From Rhizobium alarense (GTDB taxonomy: Bacteria; Pseudomonadota; Alphaproteobacteria; Rhizobiales; Rhizobiaceae), in NCBI RefSeq assembly GCF_021555155.1, contig NZ_JAKGBU010000036.1:1-47105 (forward strand): DNA of 47,105 nucleotides. The letters run 5' to 3'. Below, piece by piece: positions 34,134 to 41,759 of this stretch. Both the position numbers and the translations under genes were made by a program. Numbering within the stretch: position 1 is the first letter of the stretch; every line of letters starts with the position of its first letter. The notes under the pieces were generated by a model. It did not search any database, had not been told where the DNA came from, and saw only the letters and a list, made by a program, of their open reading frames with translations.

Positions 34134-34709
34134 TCACGCAGCCGCGTCGCGAAGCAGCACCTTCAGGCGCTTGCGGGCCTCGTGCACATGCCAGGAAACC
34201 GTCGTCTCCGCACAGCCGAGAACATCGGCGGCGGCGGCATGGGTCAGCCCCTCGCCATAGATCAGCAGCACCGCGTCCCGCTGCTTGTCGGGCAATTGCC
34301 GGACGGCGCGCCAGAGATCGTCGCTCGCGTCGTCGGAACCGTCGCCGCCACCGGCCGACACCGCCTGTTCGCGGACATAATCGGCGTCGCGCCATTGCTC
34401 GCGCCGACGTTTGCGCATGTGGTCGCGCGCCGCGTTCAGCGTCACCGTATAGAGCCAGGTGCGGAAACGGCTCGTGCCGCGGAAGCCGCGGATCGCGCCG
34501 GCAAGGCGGATGCAGACTTCCTGCGCCACATCCTCCGCGTCCTGCCGCTCGCCGCACCAGCGCCAGGCGACCGTATGGATGAAGTCGTAGTGCTGCGACA
34601 GAAGTGCCGCGAAGGCCTCGCGATCCCCCGCCGCTGCTCTTTCCGGTATGCCGTCGTCCAAAGGCGCCATCCATAGAAGTGCTTCCCGGCTGTTGGACGT
34701 GCGACGCAT
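34134..34709 (-). CDS. ECF-type RNA polymerase sigma factor
   Basis: 191 residues with sigma region 2 (FAALLSQHYDFIHTVAWRW; DAEDVAQEVCIRL; FRTWLYTVTLNAARD) and region 4 (LPDKQRDAVLLIYGEGLTHAAAADVLGCAETTVSWHVHEARKRL, seen as LPDKQRDAV and TTVSWHVHEARKRLK). No region 3, hence ECF. The ATG at 34709 follows AAGGA; the ATG at 34670 (MAPLDDG) is an equally good alternative. It is followed by the VWA gene, a common pairing. Its regulon is unknown. Confidence 0.9.
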   Translation of the reverse strand: MRRTSNSREALLWMAPLDDGIPERAAAGDREAFAALLSQHYDFIHTVAWRWCGERQDAEDVAQEVCIRLAGAIRGFRGTSRFRTWLYTVTLNAARDHMRKRRREQWRDADYVREQAVSAGGGDGSDDASDDLWRAVRQLPDKQRDAVLLIYGEGLTHAAAADVLGCAETTVSWHVHEARKRLKVLLRDAAA

Positions 34710-34739
34710 GGCATTCCTTGGGCGGCAGGCGAATTTTTT

Positions 34740-35498
34740 TCACCAGGGCAGGCGGCGCACCACGGCGATGGCCGTGCCCATGACGGCGTCGCGGTCGTGC
34801 CGGCGGATTTCCGGTGCATAGAGGCTCGATATGCTGCCGTCGAGAAAGAGCGCATCACGGCAGCCGAGCCGGTTGCGGAAGAGCGTCGCGAAATCGTGGA
34901 AGCGCACGGGATCGATCGAAATGACAAAGGCGATGCGACCGTCCGGCAGGATGCCGACGCCGTTGCGGACCTGAAGGCTGGTGCCGTCCGGCAGGAACTT
35001 CGGATGGAGTTCCCCGTCGATGACCAGCATCGGCCCGGACTGCGTCGCCTCGCGCGGCGCAATGCCCGCCCCGGCATAGGCCCCGGTTTCCGTCACACCG
35101 GCCTTGCCGTCACCCACCCAGAAGACGCCGTTCGGCTTGAGGAAGAAGTTGCCGAACGCATCGCCGCGATTGAGCGCACCCGTTTCCCTGCCCTGCTCCA
35201 CCAGCAGCCCGACCGGCCCATGGTCCGGATGATACATGCCGCCGTTCATGGCGAAGCTCATGTATTCGCCGTTGCGCAGCAGATGCGTGTTGAGACGGTC
35301 GTAGGTTGCGCCGCCTTCCCCCAGCGTCGCGGCACCGAAGAGACGGATCGCGTCCTTCGCCGGGTCAAAGGTGCAGACGGTGTAGCGGGCCGAAAGATGT
35401 TCGATCCCGGCGCAGTTCGGTGGTCCGGCCATGACGACGCTCGGCGGGCAAATGACGGCAGTCAAGACTGCCAGGAAAGGAGGGACCTGCATCGCCAT
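34740..35498 (-). CDS. Exported phosphodiester glycosidase-family protein (NAGPA/DUF2233)
   Basis: 252 residues with a signal peptide (MQVPPFLAVLTAVICPPSVV, cleavage near MAG) and the NAGPA-like domain: SFAMNGGMYHPDHGPVGL, QSGPMLVIDGELHP and LFLDGSISSLYAPE are typical. Family members hydrolyse or bind phosphodiester-linked sugars; the bacterial role is poorly known. ATG at 35498 or 35492 both fit the GGAG upstream; a TTG at 35513 is less likely. It lies 48 bp after the Fe-S protein gene, same strand. Confidence 0.8.
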   Translation of the reverse strand: MAMQVPPFLAVLTAVICPPSVVMAGPPNCAGIEHLSARYTVCTFDPAKDAIRLFGAATLGEGGATYDRLNTHLLRNGEYMSFAMNGGMYHPDHGPVGLLVEQGRETGALNRGDAFGNFFLKPNGVFWVGDGKAGVTETGAYAGAGIAPREATQSGPMLVIDGELHPKFLPDGTSLQVRNGVGILPDGRIAFVISIDPVRFHDFATLFRNRLGCRDALFLDGSISSLYAPEIRRHDRDAVMGTAIAVVRRLPW

Positions 35499-35546
35499 TG
35501 GCTCCGCCGGCAATACGGCAATTTTAGCAACGGAGGAGCGCGACGA

Positions 35547-36239
35547 TCAAAGCGAGAGCGCGGCCATGTGGAAGCGCAACTGCTCGCCCCGATAGCGATA
35601 GCGGGCGCCGACGGGACAGGCGGCACGGGCGCGGCAACCGGAAGCCATGCAGCCGGCCTGTCCCGCCGGCGAAACGAGATGCCTCTGGCAGGCTGCGACG
35701 TCGAAGGCCTGAGGATGCACAGCCGCGGCGGGACAGGTCGTGAGGCACGGCTTGTCGGTACAGTGCTCGCAGGGATGCGGCGCCCTCGGCGCTGGCTCGT
35801 CCTCAAGGCGCGCCGCAAAGCCGAGCGCGCCGCGATAGCCGTGCCAGAGACCGTAGACCGGATGGATGAGGATGCCGAGCGGCGAGGCTTTCAACCCTTC
35901 CGCCCGCATCGCCCATTGCTGGAAGGGCTGCCAGGGCGGGTCGGACGGGAACCAGGCCGTGGCTCCGGCATCCGCGGCGACCGGGCGGATGGCGGCCTTC
36001 GACCAGTCGTCGAGCGGATTGCCGCCGCCGCCGTCGGGCTGCCCCTGCCGCCAGCGTTCGAAGGCGGGCCAGAGGGAACTGCCGACATTGCCGACCAGCA
36101 CGACGCTCGCCGCCGGCCGGCCATCATCGAGCTGCGGCGCCGCCGCGTCCGTGTCGAAAAACACGGTGCCGCGCAAAAAAAGACCGTGCGGCCGGAGAGC
36201 CGCACGGATCGTGTCGAGGTCGGGGCGGTCCGCCCTCAC
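35547..36239 (-). CDS. 4Fe-4S ferredoxin-like protein linked to mttB
   Basis: 230 residues. The C-terminal third holds a cysteine block: CEHCTDKPCLTTCP (Cys157, 160, 165, 169) and then Cys184, 197, 202 and 208, enough for two 4Fe-4S clusters though only the first is a canonical spacing. The N-terminal 150 residues resemble the non-cluster part of epoxyqueuosine-reductase-like proteins. GTG start at 36239, overlapping a preceding stop as GTGA. A role as electron donor to the corrinoid activation step is a reasonable inference from position downstream of mttB, but no more. Confidence 0.78.
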   Translation of the reverse strand: MRADRPDLDTIRAALRPHGLFLRGTVFFDTDAAAPQLDDGRPAASVVLVGNVGSSLWPAFERWRQGQPDGGGGNPLDDWSKAAIRPVAADAGATAWFPSDPPWQPFQQWAMRAEGLKASPLGILIHPVYGLWHGYRGALGFAARLEDEPAPRAPHPCEHCTDKPCLTTCPAAAVHPQAFDVAACQRHLVSPAGQAGCMASGCRARAACPVGARYRYRGEQLRFHMAALSL

Positions 36240-36295
36240 CGGGTGACGTCCCCCTTGAGTTCATAATGCGGGCGCCAGACCTCCTTCTGGATCAT
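36236..36295 (-). CDS. Possible 19-codon ORF or readthrough extension after mttB
   Basis: The frame MIQKEVWRPHYELKGDVTR lies in the same frame as mttB, 36 codons without a stop after the mttB TGA, and ends in GTGA overlapping the start of the Fe-S protein gene. It may be a tiny coupled cistron, a C-terminal readthrough extension of MttB, or chance in GC-rich DNA. No strong Shine-Dalgarno is seen before its ATG. Confidence 0.3.
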   Translation of the reverse strand: MIQKEVWRPHYELKGDVTR

Positions 36296-36346
36296 GTCCG
36301 CAACCCGCACCGCTCCGCCTTGCTCCCTGGCGCGATCGGGACCTCT

Positions 36347-37921
36347 TCAGGTGAACGCGTCCGGCATCGATTCCTTGCGCTTGGCGACATAGGCGAGCAG
36401 CGCCTCGTCGATCGCCGGATCGAGATAGGGCGCCTCGTAGTGCTCCAGCCAGGTGCGGCAAAGCGCGTTGGCCCGCTCCTCGATGCGCTTGCTGCCCTCG
36501 ATCTCCCACTGCTCGAACGAATTGTTGTCGGCGAGCGCCGAGCGGTAGAACGCCGTCTGGAAGTTTGCCTGCGTGTGGGCGCAGCCGAGATAGTGGCTGC
36601 CGGGGCCGACCTCACGGATCGCGTCGAGCGCCTGGGCATTCTGCGAAAGGTCGACGCCTTCCGCAAGCTTCTGCATCATGCCGAGCTGGTCCTGGTCGAT
36701 CATGAACTTCTCGTAGGACGAGACGAGTCCCCCTTCGAGCCAGCCGGCCGCGTGCAGCACGAAGTTCGTGCCGGCGAGCAGCGTCATGTTGATCGTGTTG
36801 GCCGATTCATGCGCCGCCTGCGCGTCCGGCACCTTGGAGCCGCAGAGCGAACCGCCGGTGCGGAACGGCAGGCCGAGACGGCGGGCGAGCTGGGCCGCAC
36901 CGTAGGAGACGAGCGACGGCTCCGGCGAACCGAAGGTCGGCGCGCCCGACTGCATCGAGATCGAGGCGGCGAAGGTGCCGAACAGCACCGGCGCGCCCTT
37001 GCGGATAAGCTGGGTGAACGAGGCGCCGGCGAGAACCTCGGCGAGGATCTGCGTCAGCGTGCCGGCAACCGTTACCGGGCTCATCGCGCCCGACAGGATG
37101 AAGGGCGAGACGACGCAGGCCTGGTTGTGGCGCGCATAGACCTTCAGCGCGCCGACCATCGTCTCGTCGAAGACCATCGGCGAGTTGGCGTTGATGAGGT
37201 TCAGCGTCACCGTGTTCTGTTCGACGAAGTCCTCGCCGAAGACGAGCTTCGCCATGGCGATCGTATCCTCGGCGCGCTCCGGCGCCGTGACCGAGCCCAT
37301 GAACGGCTTGTCGGAATATTTGATGTGGCTGTAGACCATGTCCAGGTGACGCTTGTTCACCGGCACGTCGACCGGCTCGCAGACCGTGCCGCCCGACGAG
37401 TGCATCGACGGCGCCATATAGGCGAGCTTCACGAAATTGCGGAAGTCCTCGATCGTCGCATAGCGCCGGTTGCCTTCGAGGTCGCGCACGAAGGGCGGGC
37501 CGTAGACCGGCGCGAAGACCGTCGCCTTGCCGCCGATATGGGCGTTGCGCGCCGGATTGCGGGCATTCCAGGTGAAGTCCGACGGCGCCGTCTTGAGCAG
37601 GTCGCGGCAGAGGCCCTTCGGGAAGTGCACGCGCTCGCCCTTGACGTCGGCGCCGGCCTCCTTCCAGAGCGCGAGCGCTTCCGGATCCTCGCGGAACTCG
37701 ATGCCGATCTCTTCGAGCACGGTGTCGGCATTGCGCTCGATGAGCGCAATGCCTTCCTCGTCGAGCACCTCGTATTCGCGGATCTTCCGCGTGATATAGG
37801 GCAGCGACGGGCCCGGGCCGCCGCCGGTGCGGGAGGCGCGCCGTGCAGCAGCGCCCCGGCCCTCACCCCGCGAGCGGCGCCCGCCGCCCTCACCTTCCGG
37901 CTGCTCGTTCGTCAAACTCAT
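36347..37921 (-). CDS. mttB: MttB-family (non-pyrrolysine) quaternary/tertiary amine:corrinoid methyltransferase
   Basis: 524 residues. After a Gly/Arg-rich extension (about 8-40) the MttB TIM-barrel begins (SLPYITRKIREYEVLDEEG) and runs to FAASISMQSGAPTFGSPEPS, ESANTINMTLLAGTNFVLHAAG and GSHYLGCAHTQANFQTAF. The frame has no internal amber codon, so unlike true trimethylamine MttB it lacks pyrrolysine; such homologues (MtgB, MtpB, MtcB type) demethylate glycine betaine, proline betaine or carnitine. Which of these it uses cannot be read off. It diverges from its presumed corrinoid partner over 315 bp. Confidence 0.92.
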   Translation of the reverse strand: MSLTNEQPEGEGGGRRSRGEGRGAAARRASRTGGGPGPSLPYITRKIREYEVLDEEGIALIERNADTVLEEIGIEFREDPEALALWKEAGADVKGERVHFPKGLCRDLLKTAPSDFTWNARNPARNAHIGGKATVFAPVYGPPFVRDLEGNRRYATIEDFRNFVKLAYMAPSMHSSGGTVCEPVDVPVNKRHLDMVYSHIKYSDKPFMGSVTAPERAEDTIAMAKLVFGEDFVEQNTVTLNLINANSPMVFDETMVGALKVYARHNQACVVSPFILSGAMSPVTVAGTLTQILAEVLAGASFTQLIRKGAPVLFGTFAASISMQSGAPTFGSPEPSLVSYGAAQLARRLGLPFRTGGSLCGSKVPDAQAAHESANTINMTLLAGTNFVLHAAGWLEGGLVSSYEKFMIDQDQLGMMQKLAEGVDLSQNAQALDAIREVGPGSHYLGCAHTQANFQTAFYRSALADNNSFEQWEIEGSKRIEERANALCRTWLEHYEAPYLDPAIDEALLAYVAKRKESMPDAFT

Positions 37922-38236
37922 CTGCGTGTTTCCTCATCTGTCCGGCGCCGAAGGACGCTCTCTCCGGCCCTATGCTAGCAAGCCGCCGAAGCGGGACGGG
38001 TCTCAATGCGCCAAGGCATGGCGCGCGCGGAATAGGCGCGGTGAAGCGACCGGGCACCGACGGGTTTTTGGCCCTGTCAATTCTTTCCAACAAAGGTTAT
38101 CTCTTTTCAAGAGTTTGCCGCTGGTCGCTTTCACTGCTTGCGACGTCGTTTTCAAAATCGGATTCTCGGGCTTCCACGGCTAACACTCAACGATGATGGG
38201 CAGGCGCGCCGCCACCTGAGGAGACGAGGAAACACA
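37922..38236. promoter_or_regulatory. Divergent control region between mttB and the corrinoid protein gene
   Basis: 315 bp without a gene. The half next to the corrinoid gene (38070-38190) is clearly richer in A+T than its surroundings and contains the inverted repeat CTCTT-TTC-AAGAG (38101-38113), a candidate operator. The corrinoid gene has GAGACGAGGAAAC as ribosome binding region. No consensus sigma54 or sigma70 promoter could be fixed with confidence. Confidence 0.45.
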
Positions 38237-38935
38237 ATGTCTGACGATGAAATCATTCTCGCCGATCTCTCCGACGAAGAACTCGTGCAGCAGATGCACG
38301 ACGATCTCTACGACGGCCTGAAGGAAGAGATCGAGGAGGGAACGAATATCCTCCTGGAACGCGGCTGGGCGCCCTACGACGTCCTGACGCAGGCGCTCGT
38401 CGAAGGCATGCGCATCGTCGGCGTCGACTTCCGCGACGGCATTCTCTTCGTGCCCGAAGTGCTCCTCTCCGCAAACGCCATGAAGGCCGGCATGTCCATC
38501 CTGCGTCCGCTGCTCGCCGCCACCGGCGCCCCGAAGCAGGGCAAGATGGTGATCGGCACGGTGAAGGGCGACATCCACGATATTGGCAAGAACCTCGTCG
38601 GCATGATGATGGAAGGCGCCGGTTTCGACGTCATCGACCTCGGCATCAACAATCCGGTCGAAAACTATCTCGAAGCGATCGAACGCGAGCAGCCCGACAT
38701 CCTCGGCATGTCGGCGCTGCTGACCACCACGATGCCCTATATGAAGGTCGTGATCGACACGATGAAGGAAAAGGGCCTGCGCGACGACTATGTCGTTCTC
38801 GTCGGCGGCGCGCCGCTCAACGAGGAATTCGGCAAGGCCGTCGGGGCAGACGCCTATTGCCGCGACGCGGCTGTCGCCGTCGAGACCGCCAAGGAATACA
38901 TGAAACGCAAGCACAACATGCTGGCGGGCGCCTGA
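38237..38935 (+). CDS. Corrinoid protein (MttC/MtgC-like, B12-binding methyl carrier)
   Basis: 232 residues with an N-terminal helical cap (B12-binding_2-type, about 10-95) and a Rossmann B12-binding domain. The lower-ligand motif is GDIHDIGKN with His114 (DxHxxG), then SALLTTT and VVLVGGAPLN, as in MtbC/MttC/MtgC. It takes a methyl from MttB and passes it to the THF methyltransferase. The ATG at 38237 was chosen on its GAGGAAA signal; open sequence upstream is non-coding. First gene of the rightward set. Confidence 0.93.
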   Translation: MSDDEIILADLSDEELVQQMHDDLYDGLKEEIEEGTNILLERGWAPYDVLTQALVEGMRIVGVDFRDGILFVPEVLLSANAMKAGMSILRPLLAATGAPKQGKMVIGTVKGDIHDIGKNLVGMMMEGAGFDVIDLGINNPVENYLEAIEREQPDILGMSALLTTTMPYMKVVIDTMKEKGLRDDYVVLVGGAPLNEEFGKAVGADAYCRDAAVAVETAKEYMKRKHNMLAGA

Positions 38936-38949
38936 TACGCGCCCATTTG

Positions 38950-38992
38950 CGATCGGACGGCGTAGCGCCCTTGCGCCGGCACCGTCCGATCG
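38950..38992. terminator. Bidirectional hairpin between corrinoid protein and entericidin genes
   Basis: Perfect 11-bp outer stem CGATCGGACGG / CCGTCCGATCG with further inner pairing (AGCGCC/GGCGC-like). It separates two convergent genes. There is no long T run. Confidence 0.6.
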
Positions 38993-38998
38993 CCAGAT

Positions 38999-39157
38999 TC
39001 ATTCCGCCGCGTTTGCGACGCTGTTGCCGGCGTCCTGCGTCGCATCGACGGCATTGGCGGTATCCTGCCCCATGCCGCGAATGGTGTTGCCGCAGGCGCT
39101 GAGCGCGAGAAGGGCGGCGAATACGATGCTGATCTTGGTCATGTGTCTTGCGGTCAT
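38999..39157 (-). CDS. Entericidin A/B-family small lipoprotein
   Basis: 52 residues (or 47 from the ATG at 39142). Hydrophobic segment ending in the lipobox LSAC, then GNTIRGMGQDTANAVDATQD, the entericidin core. Such tiny outer-membrane lipoproteins are linked to envelope stress and bacteriolysis. GGGGA precedes the first ATG. It lies on the minus strand between the corrinoid gene and DUF1638 gene, and its start is only 14 bp from the latter's start, so their control regions overlap. Confidence 0.85.
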   Translation of the reverse strand: MTARHMTKISIVFAALLALSACGNTIRGMGQDTANAVDATQDAGNSVANAAE

Positions 39158-39171
39158 GGTCGGAGTCCCCT

Positions 39172-39813
39172 GTGACGGATGTGATTGACGCAGAACTTCG
39201 GCTCGGAAGTCCGAGCGCAGAACGCACGAGCCGCGAAAAAGTTCGCGTCATCGCCTGCGGCGCGATCGCGCGCGAAATTCTCGCCGTCAGCAGGGCCAAC
39301 GGTCTCGACCATCTCGACCTGCACTGTCTTCCCGCCATCTGGCACGCCTATCCGGACCGCATCGCCCCCGGCGTGAAGAAGGCGATCGAGGATGCCAGAA
39401 ACGAAGGCTTCCGCCGCATCTTCGTGGGCTACGCGGACTGCGGCACAGGCGGGCTGCTGGACAGGGTCTGCGAGGACGAGGGCGTCGAACGGATCGCCGG
39501 GCCGCATTGCTATTCCTTCTTCGCCGGCAACGATCTCTTCGCCCGCTGGGACGACGATGTCACGGCCTTCTTCCTGACCGACTTCCTGGCGCGGCAGTTC
39601 GCCGCCTTCGTGATCGAACCCCTCGGGCTCGACCGCCATCCGGAGCTGAAACCGCTCTATTTCGGCAACTACACGAAGCTGGTCTATCTGTCGCAACTCG
39701 AGGATGACGCCCTAAAGGCGAAGGCGAGAGATGCGGCGGACTATCTCGGTCTCGCATACGAATACCGCTTCACCGGCTACGGCGACCTTGCGCCGGCACT
39801 GGCAAGAACCTGA
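39172..39813 (+). CDS. DUF1638 protein of the corrinoid methyl-transfer cluster
   Basis: 213 residues, soluble. The blocks VRVIACGAIAREILAV, HCLPAIWHAYPDRI, YADCGTGGLLDRVCEDEGV and GPHCYSFFAGND fit the DUF1638 family, which is found in methanogens and in bacteria with MttB-type methyltransferases. Conserved Cys and His (CGTGG, HCYSF) suggest a metal or cofactor site. No reaction is established. GTG start at 39172 with GGAG 7 bases upstream; GTG at 39181 is an alternative. Confidence 0.78.
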   Translation: MTDVIDAELRLGSPSAERTSREKVRVIACGAIAREILAVSRANGLDHLDLHCLPAIWHAYPDRIAPGVKKAIEDARNEGFRRIFVGYADCGTGGLLDRVCEDEGVERIAGPHCYSFFAGNDLFARWDDDVTAFFLTDFLARQFAAFVIEPLGLDRHPELKPLYFGNYTKLVYLSQLEDDALKAKARDAADYLGLAYEYRFTGYGDLAPALART

Positions 39814-39927
39814 GCCGCAACGGACGTTCACGATGCGTTAGCCTTTCCGTGCGGCGGCGCAGCCGGCCTTAACGCCCTGCTAAGTCCGACAGTCGATCCT
39901 CCGCAGCGCATCGGATGGAGGACGGAA

Positions 39928-40770
39928 GTGGCGATCGAGACCCGCGGGAAAGACAGGGCAGACGTGGAGACGGCCGTCGGCCCGCCTGCCCGCGACGTCC
40001 CCTCGCGCCGCCCGCTCGTTGCCATCCTGACGCAGGGCGGTCCCAATCCGGAGATCGTCGTCAACGCGCTGAAGACGCGCTTTCCCGATCTCGTCGTGAT
40101 CGTCGAGCAGCCGGAATCGAAGGCGCTCTTCGTCCGCCGACGCGCAAGGAAGCTCGGCTGGCTGCAGGCGCTCGGCCAGCTTGCCACCATGATCGTCTCG
40201 AAATTCGGCAAGCGCTTCACGGCGGCGCGCGCCGCCGAGATCCTGCGCGACTACGACGCGGACGCGACGGTCGATCCGGCGGTGCGGCGTCTCTCCGTCG
40301 GTTCCGCCAACGACCCGGAATTCGCGGCGCTCGTGCGCGACCTGAAGCCGGCGGTGCTGATGGCCGTCAGCTGCCGCATGCTGAAGACCGAAACGCTTGC
40401 GGCGATGCCCTGCCCCGTCCTCAATCTCCACGCCGGCATCAATCCGCAATATCGCGGCCTTCAGGGCGGATACTGGTCGCGCGTCATGGATGACGAGGAG
40501 AATTTCGGCGCGACAGTGCATCTCGTCGATGCCGGGGTCGATACCGGCGGCGTGCTCTACCAGACACGCGTAAAACCCTCGCCGAGGGACACGATGCACA
40601 CCTATCCGCTGCTCCAGACGGCGGCGGCGACGGCGATCGTCGTCAGCGCGGTCAAGGACGCGGTGGAGGGCCGGCTCGCGCCCCGTCCCGTCGACGGCCC
40701 CTCGCGCCAATGGTATCATCCGGCGATCTGGACGTGGTTCCGGCACGGTTTTAGCCGCGGCATCTGGTGA
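39928..40770 (+). CDS. Formyltransferase-fold protein (10-formyl-THF dependent family)
   Basis: 280 residues with a Formyl_trans_N-like domain. NLHAGINPQYRGLQGGYW holds the catalytic Asn and His of the N-H-D triad, and DAGVDTGGVLYQ the Asp. It lacks the C-terminal domain of methionyl-tRNA formyltransferase. The first 25 residues and a basic stretch (FVRRRARKLGW) are extra. Substrate is unknown. Its position before the folate genes of the methyl-transfer set hints at handling of one-carbon units, but it could also be an unrelated neighbour. GTG start follows GGAGG. Confidence 0.78.
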   Translation: MAIETRGKDRADVETAVGPPARDVPSRRPLVAILTQGGPNPEIVVNALKTRFPDLVVIVEQPESKALFVRRRARKLGWLQALGQLATMIVSKFGKRFTAARAAEILRDYDADATVDPAVRRLSVGSANDPEFAALVRDLKPAVLMAVSCRMLKTETLAAMPCPVLNLHAGINPQYRGLQGGYWSRVMDDEENFGATVHLVDAGVDTGGVLYQTRVKPSPRDTMHTYPLLQTAAATAIVVSAVKDAVEGRLAPRPVDGPSRQWYHPAIWTWFRHGFSRGIW

Positions 40771-40881
40771 TCCGTCGTTTCCACGAAATTCAGCGCGTCG
40801 TTTTTAAGCGAGGGGCGGTCGTGGCGAGTGAAGCCCGCGCCCCGGCCAGCAAGCATTGTCAGCGCGAGGAGAATTCGCGAC

Positions 40882-41184
40882 ATGGCAGACCGCATCATCG
40901 TCTACTGGCGGGACATCCCCGCCCAGGTCATCATCAAGCAGGGCCGCAGAACCGCCAAACGCGAGCTGTCGCTGCGCTTCACCGAAGCGATCGACATGTG
41001 CGCCATGCGCACGGGCGCGGCCGAGACCGACGACTATCTCGCCGAATGGCGCAAGGCCGACCCGGAGCCGGTGTCCGACGACCTTGAGGCGGAGGCCGAC
41101 AGGGCCACGGCCGAACTCGAAGCCGCCTATGACAGGGAGCGGCTGGTCTCGCTCGTCAAGGCGGGAGGCCGCGACAATGGCTGA
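40882..41184 (+). CDS. Small 'virulence factor' family protein (PF13769-like)
   Basis: 100 residues beginning MADRIIVYWRDIPAQVIIKQ, a conserved opening of a small family annotated as virulence factor, with RRTAKRELSLRFTEAIDMCAM following. There is no evidence for virulence; the family recurs beside methylenetetrahydrofolate reductase-like genes. GCGAGGAGAA precedes the ATG. The downstream MetV-like gene overlaps it by 8 bp, so the two are coupled and probably work together. Confidence 0.75.
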   Translation: MADRIIVYWRDIPAQVIIKQGRRTAKRELSLRFTEAIDMCAMRTGAAETDDYLAEWRKADPEPVSDDLEAEADRATAELEAAYDRERLVSLVKAGGRDNG

Positions 41185-41758
41185 CGCCGCGCCGAAACCC
41201 GGCAATGCCGCGCCGGCCGCGAAGGCGAAGACCGGCGCCTTCACGCCCGCCGGCGTGTCGCCCAGCCGCCGCGCCCGCCACAAATACACGGTCCGCCTCT
41301 GGGCGGTGCGCAATTCGCGCTTCCTCGAATGGTTCTACAGCCGGTTCGCCGACCTCTTCCTGCTGCTGCATCCGGTGTGGAACCTTTTCGGCTACCAGCG
41401 CGTCGAGCGGCCGATCACCTTCGTCGAGCGGCACGTGAAGGGTTTCCTCTTCGACTGTCGCATGTGCGGCCAGTGCGCGCTGTCGTCGACCGGCATGTCC
41501 TGCCCGATGAACTGTCCCAAGCAGCTTCGCAACGGTCCCTGCGGCGGCGTCCGGGCCAACGGCAACTGCGAGGTCGAGCCGGACATGCCCTGCGTCTGGG
41601 TCCAGGCGTGGAAAGGGTCGCAGAACATGACCAGGGGAAATGCCATCATGAACGTGCAGAAGCCGGTGAACCAGTCGCTCAGGGAAACCTCGTCCTGGCT
41701 CAGGGTGACGGCGGAAGCCGCCGCCGCCCGCGAGACCGCCGCCGGAAAGGACGCCTGA
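41177..41758 (+). CDS. MetV-like protein (methylene-THF reductase C-terminal / zinc-Fe-S domain)
   Basis: 193 residues. The central cysteine field CRMCGQCALSSTGMSCPMNC then RNGPCGGVRANGNC (Cys94, 97, 100, 109, 113, 122, 131, 139) is the MTHFR_C/MetV signature, able to bind zinc and an Fe-S cluster. In acetogens MetV partners MetF to pass electrons to or from methylene-THF. The next gene, 1 bp on, is the MetF homologue, which supports a two-subunit enzyme. In this context it probably runs in the oxidative direction. Confidence 0.85.
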   Translation: MADAAPKPGNAAPAAKAKTGAFTPAGVSPSRRARHKYTVRLWAVRNSRFLEWFYSRFADLFLLLHPVWNLFGYQRVERPITFVERHVKGFLFDCRMCGQCALSSTGMSCPMNCPKQLRNGPCGGVRANGNCEVEPDMPCVWVQAWKGSQNMTRGNAIMNVQKPVNQSLRETSSWLRVTAEAAAARETAAGKDA

Positions 41759-41759
41759 G

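Noticed and set aside
36347-37921. Pyrrolysine-encoding amber codon in mttB
   Set aside because: The frame is complete without an internal TAG, so this is a non-pyrrolysine homologue. No pyl genes are seen in the window.
37922-38236. Sigma54 promoter before the corrinoid gene
   Set aside because: GGTCGCTTTCACTGCTTGC looks similar at first, but the GG-to-GC spacing is wrong for the -24/-12 consensus.
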